Source: Polaromonas sp.
Lineage (GTDB): Bacteria; Pseudomonadota; Gammaproteobacteria; Burkholderiales; Burkholderiaceae_C
NCBI RefSeq assembly: GCF_010365105.1
Contig: NZ_JAAFGZ010000016.1
Location: 31,010-95,009, forward strand
Length of the DNA stretch: 64,000 nt
Reading direction: 5' to 3'
The position numbers and the translations under genes are program-made. Position 1 is the stretch's first letter; each line of letters begins with the position of its first letter. This document shows positions 35,588 to 44,590 of the stretch, in pieces. Below the pieces are notes generated by a model. It was given only the letters and a program-made list of their open reading frames with translations. It did no database searches and was not told the origin of the DNA.

Positions 35588-35782
35588 GTCATGTCCTTTA
35601 AATCCATTTATCCTACGTTGCGAAATAGCCAAAAATTTCCGACCGCATGCAAGAGAAGTAACGAATTAAGATTTCGTTTCCAGGGAACTTTCACCGACAC
35701 GGTGCTGTACCGCGCCAGGCACTGACCCCGTGGCCACGGCATTCAGGAACAAGCGCCTTCGCTTGGCAAGCCGGACTTGGTG

Positions 35783-35932
35783 ATGCACGACACCGCCGAG
35801 CACCTTCAAGCTGTCGAGGCAGGCACCGCCAGACTCGTCGGGACTGACGCAGACGAAATCGCTGGCCAGGCGGGCTTGCTGCTCAGCCACATCAAGTCCT
35901 GCAAAGCCATGGCTTTTGCACATAATCAGTAG
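35783..35932 (+). pseudogene. Remnant of a UDP-N-acetylglucosamine 2-epimerase C-terminus
   Basis: The frame MHDTAEHLQAVEAGTARLVG, TDADEIAGQAGLLLSH, then KAMAFAHNQ and stop reproduces the C-terminal segment of WecB-type non-hydrolysing epimerases (typically RDTTERPEAVEAGT, LVGTD and ANPYGDG-like end). The expected NPYGDG end is degraded to NQ-stop, and the N-terminal 300 residues are absent. The rest of the 35633-36060 gap holds no gene; promoters for the bactofilin and the GGDEF-EAL gene are expected there. Confidence 0.6.
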
Positions 35933-36060
35933 TAAGTCGGTTTTGCCTGCGAGCGCATTGCCCAGACGCTACCGGCCGACAAAATCCGTTTTCCGCTGGC
36001 GCCCGAGCGGTCAGGCCGCTCAATTCCACATGCCCCCGTGTAATTTTCATCAGGAGTCCC

Positions 36061-38538
36061 ATGCCCCTTGCCTCCCAACAGGCCGCCCACCTACTGGCCA
36101 TGGCCGAGCGCGTTGCGCATGCCGGCAGCTGGACGATGGACTTGAAAAGCCCTCAATGGGTTTCCTGCTCCTCGGAATTTTCCGCCATCATCGGCCTGCT
36201 GCCGGAGCGCGTGATCACGCGTGATGAACTCACCGCCCGCTTCTCACCCCTGTGCCGGGACCGCATCGGCTGGCTGCTCCAGCAGTGCAGCCGCCATGGC
36301 ACCGGGTTTGACGAGGAAATGCAGATCGACACGCCGTCCAGCCGCAAATGGGTGCGCATGGTCTGCGAGGCGGTGTCGAACCAGCGCGGCCAGGTCAGGA
36401 GTCTGCAGGGCATGCTGCAGGATATTTCAGACCGCAAGCAGGCCCAGCAGGAAACGCTCCATCTGGCCATGCGCCTGACCACGACGCTGGCCACCATCAC
36501 CGAAGCGTTTGTCACGCTGGACCGGCAGTGCTGCTTTACCCACCTCAACCAGGAAAGCGAACAGTTGCTTCGGCACTCCAGCGCCGAGCTGCTGGGCAAG
36601 GAAATCTGGACTGTGCTGGTCAATGACAAGAACCAGCGCCTGCGCCAGGAACTCCAGCGGTCGATCGCCACCGGCCGGCAGCTTGAATTCGAGGACTTCT
36701 ACCCCGGACTGGGCAAGTGGCTGGAAGTGCGCGCCTGCCCCTTCGCCGAAGGACTGGCCGTGTACTTTCGCGATGTGAGCAAGCGGCGCAAATCGCAGGA
36801 GCAGCTGATGCTGCTGGAAACCTGTGTTGCACGGCTCAACGACATCGTGCTGATCGCCGAGGCCCAGCCGGCGCGCAAAAAAGTGCCTTATATCGTCTTC
36901 GTCAACCACGCTTTTGAGCAGCACACGGGCTACAGCCGCCATGAGGTGCTGGGCCAGACGCCGCGCAAGCTCCTGGGGCCCAGGGCGGCGCAGGACGAAT
37001 TCGAGCGCATGGCCAGAATGCTGGCGCGCAAGCGACAGGCACGTAGCGAACTGCTGATCTACCGCAAGAATGGCAGTTGCTTCTGGCTGGAGCTGGAAAT
37101 CGTCCAGGTCGCCGACACGGCGGACGACCTGGCGCACTGGGTTGCCGTCGGCCGGGACATCACCCAGCGCAAGGTCGCGGCCGACGCCATTCACCAGTTG
37201 GCTTTCTACGACCCGCTGACCAGCCTGCCCAACCGGCTGATGCTGCTGAACCGCCTGGAGCAGGTGATGTCTCAAAGCGTTGCACTGCGACGCAATGGCG
37301 CGCTGATGTTCATTGACGTGGACAAGCTCAAGGTGCTGAACGACACCCTGGGCCACCACAAGGGTGACATGCTGCTGCAGCAGGTCGCCGAACGGCTGGC
37401 CGGCTGCGTCGAAGACACCGACACCGTAGCGCGGCTGGGCGGCGATGAGTTTGTCGTGCTGCTCGAAAACCTGGGCGACGATGCAGCCGAGGCCACCGTC
37501 AAGACCCGAAAGCTTGCTGAAAAAGTGCTTGAACAATTGCGCGAACCTTTTGATCTGTCAGGGCACCAGCACTACACCACCTCCAGCATCGGCGTGACCT
37601 CGCTCAATGGCCCGCATGACAGCGTGAGCGAGGTGCTCAAGCAGGCCGACCTGGCGATGTACCAGGCCAAGACCACGGGCCGCAATTCACTGTGCTTTTT
37701 TGATCCCGACATGCAGGCGGCGGTCAATGCCAACGCCGCTGTCAGCTCGGAACTGCACACCGGCCTGCGCAAGCAGGAGTTTGTGCTGCATTACCAGCCC
37801 CAGGTTGACCGCCAGGGTTGCGTGACCGGCGTCGAGGCTTTGCTGCGCTGGCAGCATCCCCGGCGCGGACTGGTCATGCCGGCCGACTTCATCCCGATGG
37901 CCGAGGAAAGCGGCCTGATCCTGCCGCTGGGCCAGTGGGCGCTGGCAACGGCATGCGAACAGCTGGCCGCATGGGCACATTGGCCGCAGGCCGCCGGCTT
38001 GAGCATCGCGGTGAATGTCAGCGTACGCCAGTTCAGGCATCCTGATTTTGTCGACCAGGTGATGGCTGAGATCCGGCGCAACGGCGTCAAGCCCGGGCAC
38101 CTGAAACTCGAACTGACCGAAACCCTGCTGGCCGACGGCATGGACATCACCCTGGCGCGCATGGGAACGCTCAAGGCCTTGGGCGTGACGCTGGCGCTTG
38201 ACGATTTCGGCATGGGTTATTCGTCGCTGTCAGCCCTCAAGCGCCTGCCGCTGGACCAGCTCAAGATCGACAAGAACTTTGTTGCCGAAGTGCTGATCGA
38301 CCAGGCCGATGCCGCCATTTCCCGCACCATCATTACCCTGGCGCACAGCCTGAACCTGGAGGTGGTCGCCGAAGGCGTGGAAACCCAGGCGCAGCAGGAC
38401 TTCCTGATTGCACAGGGTTGCGACCAGTTTCAGGGTTTTTTGTTTTCACCGCCGCTGCCCCTCAAGGAAATGGAAGCCTACCTCATGGAACCGGGCACGC
38501 ACCGCAAGGCGCTGGCCGCCACCTTGCTGCCAGGTTAG
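36061..38538 (+). CDS. PAS-PAS-PAS-GGDEF-EAL cyclic-di-GMP signalling protein
   Basis: An 825-residue cytoplasmic protein with no membrane segment. Three PAS/PAC modules occupy about 1-130, 140-245 and 255-390. The GGDEF domain has LGGDEF at about 460-464, an intact diguanylate cyclase site. The EAL domain has VEALLRW (about 591), NVSVRQF, ELTET, LDDFGMGYSS and KIDKNF, all required for phosphodiesterase action. It can therefore make and degrade cyclic-di-GMP; PAS modules would sense redox, oxygen or a ligand. Nearby pilT and pilU suggest control of twitching or attachment. The 3' end overlaps the convergent yggS gene by 4 bp. Confidence 0.9.
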   Translation: MPLASQQAAHLLAMAERVAHAGSWTMDLKSPQWVSCSSEFSAIIGLLPERVITRDELTARFSPLCRDRIGWLLQQCSRHGTGFDEEMQIDTPSSRKWVRMVCEAVSNQRGQVRSLQGMLQDISDRKQAQQETLHLAMRLTTTLATITEAFVTLDRQCCFTHLNQESEQLLRHSSAELLGKEIWTVLVNDKNQRLRQELQRSIATGRQLEFEDFYPGLGKWLEVRACPFAEGLAVYFRDVSKRRKSQEQLMLLETCVARLNDIVLIAEAQPARKKVPYIVFVNHAFEQHTGYSRHEVLGQTPRKLLGPRAAQDEFERMARMLARKRQARSELLIYRKNGSCFWLELEIVQVADTADDLAHWVAVGRDITQRKVAADAIHQLAFYDPLTSLPNRLMLLNRLEQVMSQSVALRRNGALMFIDVDKLKVLNDTLGHHKGDMLLQQVAERLAGCVEDTDTVARLGGDEFVVLLENLGDDAAEATVKTRKLAEKVLEQLREPFDLSGHQHYTTSSIGVTSLNGPHDSVSEVLKQADLAMYQAKTTGRNSLCFFDPDMQAAVNANAAVSSELHTGLRKQEFVLHYQPQVDRQGCVTGVEALLRWQHPRRGLVMPADFIPMAEESGLILPLGQWALATACEQLAAWAHWPQAAGLSIAVNVSVRQFRHPDFVDQVMAEIRRNGVKPGHLKLELTETLLADGMDITLARMGTLKALGVTLALDDFGMGYSSLSALKRLPLDQLKIDKNFVAEVLIDQADAAISRTIITLAHSLNLEVVAEGVETQAQQDFLIAQGCDQFQGFLFSPPLPLKEMEAYLMEPGTHRKALAATLLPG

Positions 38539-39275
38539 GCAGGCCTCGGACGCCCGCCGAAGATCGCCGTGCCCACGCGTACCATGGTGCTGCCCGCATG
38601 AATCGCGGCCTCCAGGTCCGCCGTCATGCCCAGCGACAGCGTGTCCATCGGCAGCGCCAGCGCGCCTGAGGCATTTATCTGATCAAAAAGGTCTTTTGCG
38701 CTGGCATGCAGGGCACAAGCAGCTACAAAATCAGTAGCAGGTTCAGGAATCGCCATCAGGCCGCGCAGCACCAGGCGCGGGAGTTGTGCGACTTCCCGGG
38801 CCAGCGCCAGGGCCGCTTCGGGCGCGACGCCCGACTTGTTGGCGCCGCCATCGATATTGACCTGCAGACAGACCTGCAGCGCAGGCAGTTCGGCCGGGCG
38901 TTGCTCGCTCAGCCGCTGCGCGATCTTCAGCCGGTCCACCGACTGCACCCAGTCGAAATGTCCGGCCACCAGCCGCGTCTTGTTGCTCTGCACCGGTCCG
39001 ATGCAATGCCATTCCAGGGTGCTTGCAGGCGTCACGGCCCCATTCGCAGCAGCGGCCAGCCAGCCGCGCAAGGCCTCGATCTTGTCAACACCTTCGGCAA
39101 TGTAGTTCTCGCCAAAAGCCGTCTGGCCCGCCGCCATCGCCTCGGCCACGGCCTCGGCGCCAAAGGTTTTGGAAACCGCCAGCAGGCGCACGCTTGCCGG
39201 GTCGCGTCCGCAGGCCAGGCAGGCGGCATGAATTCGGTCATGGACATGTAGAAGATGGTGTGCAATCGTGGTCAT
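38535..39275 (-). CDS. yggS: YggS family PLP homeostasis protein
   Basis: A 246-residue single-domain PLP-binding protein (COG0325). The cofactor lysine is Lys36 in LLAVSKTFG, with GENYIAEGVDKI, WHCIGPVQSNKT and SLGMTADLEAAI as further family motifs. YggS/PLPBP proteins have no clear enzyme activity and buffer pyridoxal phosphate. The gene is divergent from pilT with a 43-bp gap, the common arrangement in proteobacteria. A dispersed palindrome (38722-38738) lies inside the coding sequence. Confidence 0.93.
   Translation of the reverse strand: MTTIAHHLLHVHDRIHAACLACGRDPASVRLLAVSKTFGAEAVAEAMAAGQTAFGENYIAEGVDKIEALRGWLAAAANGAVTPASTLEWHCIGPVQSNKTRLVAGHFDWVQSVDRLKIAQRLSEQRPAELPALQVCLQVNIDGGANKSGVAPEAALALAREVAQLPRLVLRGLMAIPEPATDFVAACALHASAKDLFDQINASGALALPMDTLSLGMTADLEAAIHAGSTMVRVGTAIFGGRPRPA
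38722..38738. repeat. Dispersed palindrome, copy 4 (inside yggS)
   Basis: GCTACAAAATCAGTAGC, arms GCTAC and GTAGC, lies in frame in the yggS coding sequence. It is the second intragenic copy of this repeat. Confidence 0.45.
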
Positions 39276-39318
39276 AATCCGACTGTAAACTCAGATTTAA
39301 CTTACAGGATTTGCCGGA

Positions 39319-40362
39319 ATGGACATTACGCAGTTGCTGGCCTTCAGCGTTAAAAACAAGGCATCCGACCTGCACCTGTCAGCCGGCCTTCCGCCGATGA
39401 TCCGGGTCCATGGCGACGTGCGCCGCATCAACATTGATCCGCTGGACCACAAGGAAGTCCACGCCATGGTGTATGACATCATGAACGACACCCAGCGCAA
39501 GCAGTATGAGGAATTCCTGGAGGTTGATTTCTCTTTCGAAATTGACGGCCTGGCGCGTTTTCGGGTCAATGCCTTCAACCACAACCGCGGCGCCGGCGCG
39601 GTGCTGCGAACCATTCCGTCGAAAATCCTGACACTGGAGCAACTCGGCGCGCCGAAGATTTTCGGCGACCTGGCGCTCAAGCCGCGTGGCATGGTGCTGG
39701 TCACCGGTCCGACCGGCTCGGGCAAGTCGACCACGCTGGCGGCCATGGTCAACTACCTCAACGAAACCGAATACGGCCACATCCTGACAGTCGAGGACCC
39801 GATCGAGTTTGTCCACGAGTCCAAGAAATGCCTGATCAACCAGCGCGAGGTCGGACCGCACACGCTGAGCTTTGCCGCCGCCCTGAAGTCGGCCCTGCGC
39901 GAAGACCCGGACGCGATTCTGGTGGGTGAAATGCGCGACCTGGAAACCATTCGCCTGGCCATGACGGCGGCGGAAACCGGTCACCTGGTGTTTGGCACGC
40001 TGCACACCTCGAGCGCCGCCAAGACCATAGACCGGATCATTGACGTGTTTCCGGCCGAGGAAAAGGAGATGATCCGCTCGATGCTGTCCGAATCGCTGCA
40101 GGCGGTGATCTCGCAGACCCTGTGCAAGACCAAGGACGGCCAGGGCCGGGTGGCCGCGCATGAAATCATGCTGGGCACGAGCGCCATCCGCAACCTGATC
40201 CGGGAGGCCAAGGTCGCGCAGATGTACTCGTCGATCCAGACCGGCAACAGCCTGGGCATGCAGACGCTGGACCAGAACCTGACCGACCTGGTCAGGCGCA
40301 ACGTGATTTCTGCTGCGGAAGCGCGCGGCAAGGCCAAGATTCCCGACAACTTTCCAGGCTGA
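39319..40362 (+). CDS. pilT: Type IV pilus retraction ATPase PilT
   Basis: A 347-residue hexameric ATPase that depolymerises pili. Walker A is GPTGSGKST (about 130-138), the Asp-box LTVEDPIEFVH, Walker B ALREDPDAILVGEMRD and the His-box GHLVFGTLHTSSA. The AIRNLIREAKVAQ motif near the C-terminus is the PilT-specific retraction signature. It is first in a pilT-CNB-pilU block, divergent from yggS. Full length. It works at the inner-membrane pilus base and is upstream of a second retraction ATPase. Confidence 0.97.
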   Translation: MDITQLLAFSVKNKASDLHLSAGLPPMIRVHGDVRRINIDPLDHKEVHAMVYDIMNDTQRKQYEEFLEVDFSFEIDGLARFRVNAFNHNRGAGAVLRTIPSKILTLEQLGAPKIFGDLALKPRGMVLVTGPTGSGKSTTLAAMVNYLNETEYGHILTVEDPIEFVHESKKCLINQREVGPHTLSFAAALKSALREDPDAILVGEMRDLETIRLAMTAAETGHLVFGTLHTSSAAKTIDRIIDVFPAEEKEMIRSMLSESLQAVISQTLCKTKDGQGRVAAHEIMLGTSAIRNLIREAKVAQMYSSIQTGNSLGMQTLDQNLTDLVRRNVISAAEARGKAKIPDNFPG

Positions 40363-40394
40363 AACCACCCCGTCCCCACCAGGAGAAATTCGCC

Positions 40395-41030
40395 ATGAAA
40401 GGCATACTCGGACTGATCAGGCAGGCCACGCCCGCCAGTGCCGTCGGCGACAGCCCTGCTGACACGTTTTTCTTTTCCACCGCCTTTGCCGACCAGGGAA
40501 TCGACGCTTCGTCGATGGTGCCCTGGGAGGCCCGGGCCAATGAGGTGGGCGCCAGGCGCCTGACGGCCGGGCGCGGCATCAAGTTGCTGGAAGAACTGTG
40601 GAGCGGGGACAATTTCATGGCACGGCTGGGGCCGGATGGATTGCAACGCCTGGAAAAATTCTTTGACTTTGCCTCGCTCCCGGCCAATCGGGACGTGATT
40701 CGCCAGGACGAGCACGGCAACTTCATGCTGGTGCTGCTGAGCGGCAGCATTGCCGTGGACCGCGAGCAGCCCTGGGGCGATCGTTTGCACCTCACCGAAG
40801 CCCGGCCGGGCGACATCCTGGGTGAAATGTCACTGCTCGACAGCGGCCTGCGGTTTTCTGTATGCACCTCGCTGACCGATTGCGAAATTGCAGTGCTGGG
40901 CGCGCAGGCGCTCGACGAGATGATGCAGGCCGATCCGGCGCTGGCGGCCTGCCTGATTGCCTTGCTGGCGCGCAAGCTGTCGCGCCGCATGCGGGCCGTG
41001 AGCGCCCGGCTCAGTGAAAAACAGAGCTGA
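40395..41030 (+). CDS. Cyclic-nucleotide-binding domain protein between pilT and pilU
   Basis: A 211-residue protein with an N-terminal region of about 75 residues of no known fold and a cNMP-binding beta-barrel at about 80-200: FDFASLPANRDVIRQDEHGNFMLVLLSGSIAVDR in outline, then RPGDILGEMSLLDSG. There is no helix-turn-helix, so it is not a Crp/Fnr factor. The phosphate-binding cassette lacks the usual Arg-Ser/Thr (GEMSLLDSG...), so cAMP binding is uncertain. Gaps to pilT and pilU are 32 and 41 bp, implying one operon and a regulatory link between a nucleotide and pilus retraction. Confidence 0.82.
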   Translation: MKGILGLIRQATPASAVGDSPADTFFFSTAFADQGIDASSMVPWEARANEVGARRLTAGRGIKLLEELWSGDNFMARLGPDGLQRLEKFFDFASLPANRDVIRQDEHGNFMLVLLSGSIAVDREQPWGDRLHLTEARPGDILGEMSLLDSGLRFSVCTSLTDCEIAVLGAQALDEMMQADPALAACLIALLARKLSRRMRAVSARLSEKQS

Positions 41031-41071
41031 TCCGGCACCACCGCATCTGCTGACAATAAACAGGAGAAGAC

Positions 41072-42208
41072 ATGGAACGCGATCAGGCCAGTAAATTCAT
41101 CAATGACCTGCTGCGGCTCATGGTCAGCCGAGGCGGCAGCGATCTTTTCCTGACCGGAGAATTTCCGCCCGCCATCAAGGTCGACGGCAAGCTGACCAAG
41201 GTGTCGTCGCAGCCGCTCAATGCCAGCCACACGCTGACGCTGGCGCGCGCCATCATGAACGACAAGCAGGCCGCCGAGTTCGAGCGCACGAAGGAATGCA
41301 ATTTCGCCATCTCGCCGCCCGGCATCGGCCGTTTTCGCGTGAACGCCTTCATGCAGCAGGGCAAGGTCGGCATGGTTTTGCGCGTCATTCCGGCAGTGCT
41401 TCCCACGCTGGACGGTCTGGGGCTGCCGCCGGTACTGAAGGACGTGGTGATGGCCAAGCGGGGCCTGGCGATTCTGGTCGGTGCCACTGGGTCGGGCAAG
41501 TCAACCACCATGGCGGCCATGCTCGACTGGCGCAACGAGCAATCCTACGGCCACATCCTGACGATAGAAGACCCGGTGGAGTTTGTTCATCTGCACAAGA
41601 ACTGCGTGGTGACCCAGCGCGAGGTCGGACTGGACACGGACAGCTGGGCGTCGGCGCTGAAGAACTCGATGCGCCAGGCGCCCGACGTGATCCTGATGGG
41701 CGAGATTCGCGACCGCGAAAGCATGGAGCATGCCCTGGCTTTTTCTGAAACCGGTCACCTGTGCCTGGCCACGCTGCATGCCAACAGCGCCAACCAGGCG
41801 ATGGACCGCATCATCAACTTTTTTCCGGAAGAGCGCCGCACGCAGCTGCTGATGGACCTTTCGCTCAACCTCAAGGCCGTGGTGTCGCAGCGCCTGGTGC
41901 CACGACAGGACAGCAAGGGCCGGTTCGCGGCGGTCGAGGTGATGCTCAATTCCCCCTTGATTTCCGACCTCATCTTCAAGGGCGATGTGAGCGAAATCAA
42001 GGAAATCATGAAAAAAAGCCGCAACATGGGCATGCAGACCTTTGACCAGTCACTGTTCGATGCCTTTGAAGGCAACCACATCCAGTACGAGGACGCGCTG
42101 CGCAATGCCGATTCGGTCAATGACCTGCGGCTGCAGATCAAGCTGTATTCGCAGCGCGCCAAGTCCACCGACCTATCGGCCGGAACCGAGCACTTTGCGA
42201 TTGTGTGA
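41072..42208 (+). CDS. pilU: PilT/PilU type IV pilus ATPase PilU
   Basis: A 378-residue ATPase. Walker A is GATGSGKST (about 137-145), Asp-box LTIEDPVEFVH, Walker B QAPDVILMGEIRD and His-box GHLCLATLHANSANQAM. A longer C-terminus than PilT (about 30 extra residues) and the start KFINDLLRLMVSRGGSDLFLTGEF mark it as PilU, which assists PilT in powerful pilus retraction. It ends the pilT operon, 29 bp before an unrelated dehydrogenase gene. Confidence 0.95.
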   Translation: MERDQASKFINDLLRLMVSRGGSDLFLTGEFPPAIKVDGKLTKVSSQPLNASHTLTLARAIMNDKQAAEFERTKECNFAISPPGIGRFRVNAFMQQGKVGMVLRVIPAVLPTLDGLGLPPVLKDVVMAKRGLAILVGATGSGKSTTMAAMLDWRNEQSYGHILTIEDPVEFVHLHKNCVVTQREVGLDTDSWASALKNSMRQAPDVILMGEIRDRESMEHALAFSETGHLCLATLHANSANQAMDRIINFFPEERRTQLLMDLSLNLKAVVSQRLVPRQDSKGRFAAVEVMLNSPLISDLIFKGDVSEIKEIMKKSRNMGMQTFDQSLFDAFEGNHIQYEDALRNADSVNDLRLQIKLYSQRAKSTDLSAGTEHFAIV

Positions 42209-42237
42209 ACTCCTTTTACCCTCCCTGTTGATCCACC

Positions 42238-43140
42238 ATGACCACCCTCCCGAACAAGCATTACGAGCCCTCCATTTCCTGCAAAGTTGCCTTTCTCGGC
42301 CTGGGCGTCATGGGTTACCCCATGGCCGGCCATCTGGCGCTGGCGGGCCACGATGTCACGGTGTACAACCGCAGCCCCGCCAAAGCCCAGGGCTGGTGCA
42401 ATGAATTCAAGGGCGTATCGGCCGCCACACCGCGTGAAGCCGCCGCCGGTGCGGACATGGTGTTTTGCTGCGTCGGCAATGACGACGACCTGCGCTCCGT
42501 CACGCTGGGCGCGCAAGGCGCCTTTGCCGGCATGAAGCCGGGCGCCATCTTTGTCGACCACACCACGGCGTCGGCAACCGTCGCCCGCGAGCTTTACCAC
42601 ACCGCGAAACTTGTTGGCCTGCAATTTATTGATGCACCGGTCTCGGGCGGTCAGGCTGGCGCGGTAAACGGCGCGCTCACGGTGATGTGCGGCGGCGATG
42701 CAGCCGCGTTCGATGCAGTGAAGCCGGTCGGCATGGCCTTTTCAAAAGCATTTACCCTGATGGGCGAGTCTGGCGCCGGCCAGCTGACCAAGATGGTCAA
42801 CCAGATCTGCATTGCAGGCCTGGTCCAGGGCCTGAGCGAAGCCGTGGCTTTTGGCCAGATGGCCGGGCTGGACGTGAACCAGGTGTTAGAGGTGATTGGC
42901 AAGGGCGCGGCGCAAAGCTGGCAGCTCGACAACCGTGGCAAGACGATGGTTGCCGACAAGTTTGACTTCGGCTTCGCGGTGGACTGGATGCGAAAGGACC
43001 TGGGCCTCGTGCTTGACGAAGCCAAGCGCAATGGGGCCCGGCTGCCGGTCACGGCGCTGGTAGACCAGTTTTATGCCGACGTGCAGGCCATGGGCGGCCA
43101 GCGCTGGGACACGTCCAGCCTGGTCAAGCGCCTGAAATAA
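42238..43140 (+). CDS. 3-hydroxyisobutyrate dehydrogenase family oxidoreductase
   Basis: A 300-residue beta-hydroxyacid dehydrogenase. The NAD(P) site is GLGVMGYPMAGHL near residue 20, the substrate-binding DAPVSGGQAGA sits near 140, and the catalytic lysine is in GQLTKMVNQICIAG (about 185). It belongs with 3-hydroxyisobutyrate dehydrogenase, tartronate-semialdehyde reductase and succinic-semialdehyde reductase; the exact substrate is not settled by sequence. It follows pilU by 29 bp but has no functional tie to pili. Full length. Confidence 0.88.
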   Translation: MTTLPNKHYEPSISCKVAFLGLGVMGYPMAGHLALAGHDVTVYNRSPAKAQGWCNEFKGVSAATPREAAAGADMVFCCVGNDDDLRSVTLGAQGAFAGMKPGAIFVDHTTASATVARELYHTAKLVGLQFIDAPVSGGQAGAVNGALTVMCGGDAAAFDAVKPVGMAFSKAFTLMGESGAGQLTKMVNQICIAGLVQGLSEAVAFGQMAGLDVNQVLEVIGKGAAQSWQLDNRGKTMVADKFDFGFAVDWMRKDLGLVLDEAKRNGARLPVTALVDQFYADVQAMGGQRWDTSSLVKRLK

Positions 43141-43145
43141 GGCCA

Positions 43146-43180
43146 GGCGGTTTGCAGCGGCCCGGCTTGCCGAAACCGCC
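43146..43180. terminator. Stem-loop between convergent dehydrogenase and BON genes
   Basis: GGCGGTTT (43146-43153) and AAACCGCC (43173-43180) form an 8-bp stem around a GC-rich 19-base loop that can fold further. There is no clear T-run on either side, so it is a possible rather than convincing terminator for the two convergent genes. Confidence 0.4.
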
Positions 43181-43209
43181 AGAGGGTTATTGCCCTTGTT
43201 TCGAGCGAC

Positions 43210-43872
43210 TCAGAGCTTCACGGATGCTGCCGGCTGAGCGCTGCTATCAGGTACGGTTCCGAGCCGTTGCAGCTCCTGCTCGCTGATGATTTCCAGCAGC
43301 CGGACAACTTTTTGCACGCCTGGCGTTCCGCGCACCACGTCGGTGGCCCGCTCCGCCTCACGCTGCGTGACGCGGCCCATCAGGTACACCGTATTGCGCT
43401 CGGTCACGATCTTGAAGGCGTTGGACTGCAAATCCCGTGCATCCAGCAGCATGGCCTTGATGCGCCCTGTCAGCAGCGTGTCGGCAGACCGGTCCATCAG
43501 CGACGGGCTGTTCAGCACCGCCAGTTCATTGACCACCGACGCCACGTTTTCCACCGACTTGACCACGTCCTCGACCCGCTGCTTGTCCTGCAGATTGGGC
43601 ACCTCGCCGGTCAGCAGCACCTGGCGGTTGTAGCTGGTGACGCTCGCGCGTACCCGGGTTCCGAGATTGGAACGGATCTGGTTGGCGGCCCGCAACTCGA
43701 TGGCTTCGTCGTCCAGCTGGGCGCCCGAAGTCCGGCGGTCCACCGCCACCAGCGTGCCGCCTACCATGGCGCCACCCACCAGCAGTGGGCCCACGCAGGC
43801 CGAGAGCATGCTGGAAATCAGCACTGCCGCGCCGGCCATGCCGGACAGTCGTTTCATCACACCATGGTTCAT
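43210..43872 (-). CDS. dolP: BON-domain outer-membrane lipoprotein (DolP/YraP-like)
   Basis: A 220-residue lipoprotein: signal sequence and lipobox SMLSAC (about Cys26). Two BON domains follow (DEAIELRAANQIRSNLG..., VNELAVLN; TGRIKAMLLDARDLQSNAFKIV..., VVRLLEII in outline). DolP helps envelope integrity and BAM complex function in Escherichia coli. Its start overlaps the stop of the SIS-domain gene by ATGA, and the set yraN-diaA-dolP parallels the E. coli yraNOP order, which supports orthology. The C-terminal 20 residues are polar. Confidence 0.87.
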   Translation of the reverse strand: MNHGVMKRLSGMAGAAVLISSMLSACVGPLLVGGAMVGGTLVAVDRRTSGAQLDDEAIELRAANQIRSNLGTRVRASVTSYNRQVLLTGEVPNLQDKQRVEDVVKSVENVASVVNELAVLNSPSLMDRSADTLLTGRIKAMLLDARDLQSNAFKIVTERNTVYLMGRVTQREAERATDVVRGTPGVQKVVRLLEIISEQELQRLGTVPDSSAQPAASVKL

Positions 43873-44468
43873 ACCGAAGACTCCTGATCACCAAGTAACT
43901 GGGTATCCACACCATCGCAAATGCAGTGGATCACCAGGGAATGCACTTCCTGAATGCGGGCCGTGCGCTCATGCGGCACACAGATATGGACATCGGTTTC
44001 GCGCAGGGCCTGGTTCATTTTTCCACCCCCCCGTCCGGTCAGCGCCACCACGGTCATCTCGCGCTCATGCGCCGCTTCGACGGCGGCCAGCACGTTGGCC
44101 GAATTGCCGCTGGTGCTGATGGCCAGCAGCACGTCGCCGGCCACGCCCAGGGCGCGCACCTGCTTGGAAAAGATCACGCTGAAATCGTAATCGTTGGCAA
44201 TGGCGGTGATGATGGAGCTGTCGGTGGTCAGCGCAATGGCGCCCAGTTCGGGCCGCTCGCGCTCGTAGCGCCCGACGAATTCAGCCGCGAAATGCTGGGC
44301 GTCGGCAGCCGAACCGCCGTTGCCGCAGGCCAGGACCTTGTTGCCGCTGGTGACGCTGGCCAGGATGGCATGCACTGCGGCGGCAACGGGTTTGGAGAGA
44401 ATTTGCGCGGACTGGTATTTGAGGTCGGCGCTGTCGATGAATTGCTGTTCGATTCGTTGTTCAAGCAT
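43869..44468 (-). CDS. diaA: SIS-domain protein, DiaA/phosphoheptose isomerase-like
   Basis: A 199-residue SIS protein started at ATG 44468 (MLEQRIEQQF), not at the longer frame. It has the SIS loops LACGNGGSAADAQHFAAE and LAISTSGNSANVL, plus TTDSSIITAIAND. The family includes GmhA (sedoheptulose-7-phosphate isomerase for LPS heptose) and DiaA (a DnaA-binding initiator of replication). The position between yraN and the BON lipoprotein matches E. coli diaA, favouring that role. The GmhA alternative remains open because the two are hard to separate by motif alone. Confidence 0.85.
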   Translation of the reverse strand: MLEQRIEQQFIDSADLKYQSAQILSKPVAAAVHAILASVTSGNKVLACGNGGSAADAQHFAAEFVGRYERERPELGAIALTTDSSIITAIANDYDFSVIFSKQVRALGVAGDVLLAISTSGNSANVLAAVEAAHEREMTVVALTGRGGGKMNQALRETDVHICVPHERTARIQEVHSLVIHCICDGVDTQLLGDQESSV

Positions 44469-44590
44469 GGACGGATGATAGCGGGTCATGGCACGCCGAC
44501 TCGCCAGCAAAGGCATGCGGGCGGCGTCATGAAGGAATGGTTACAAATTCGCCGTACCCCGGGCGGCCGAATTTCAACGGCCGCCATGGA

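Noticed and set aside
39379..40368. Leftward open frame of 329 codons over pilT
   Set aside because: Shadow of pilT; no domain or ribosome-binding support.
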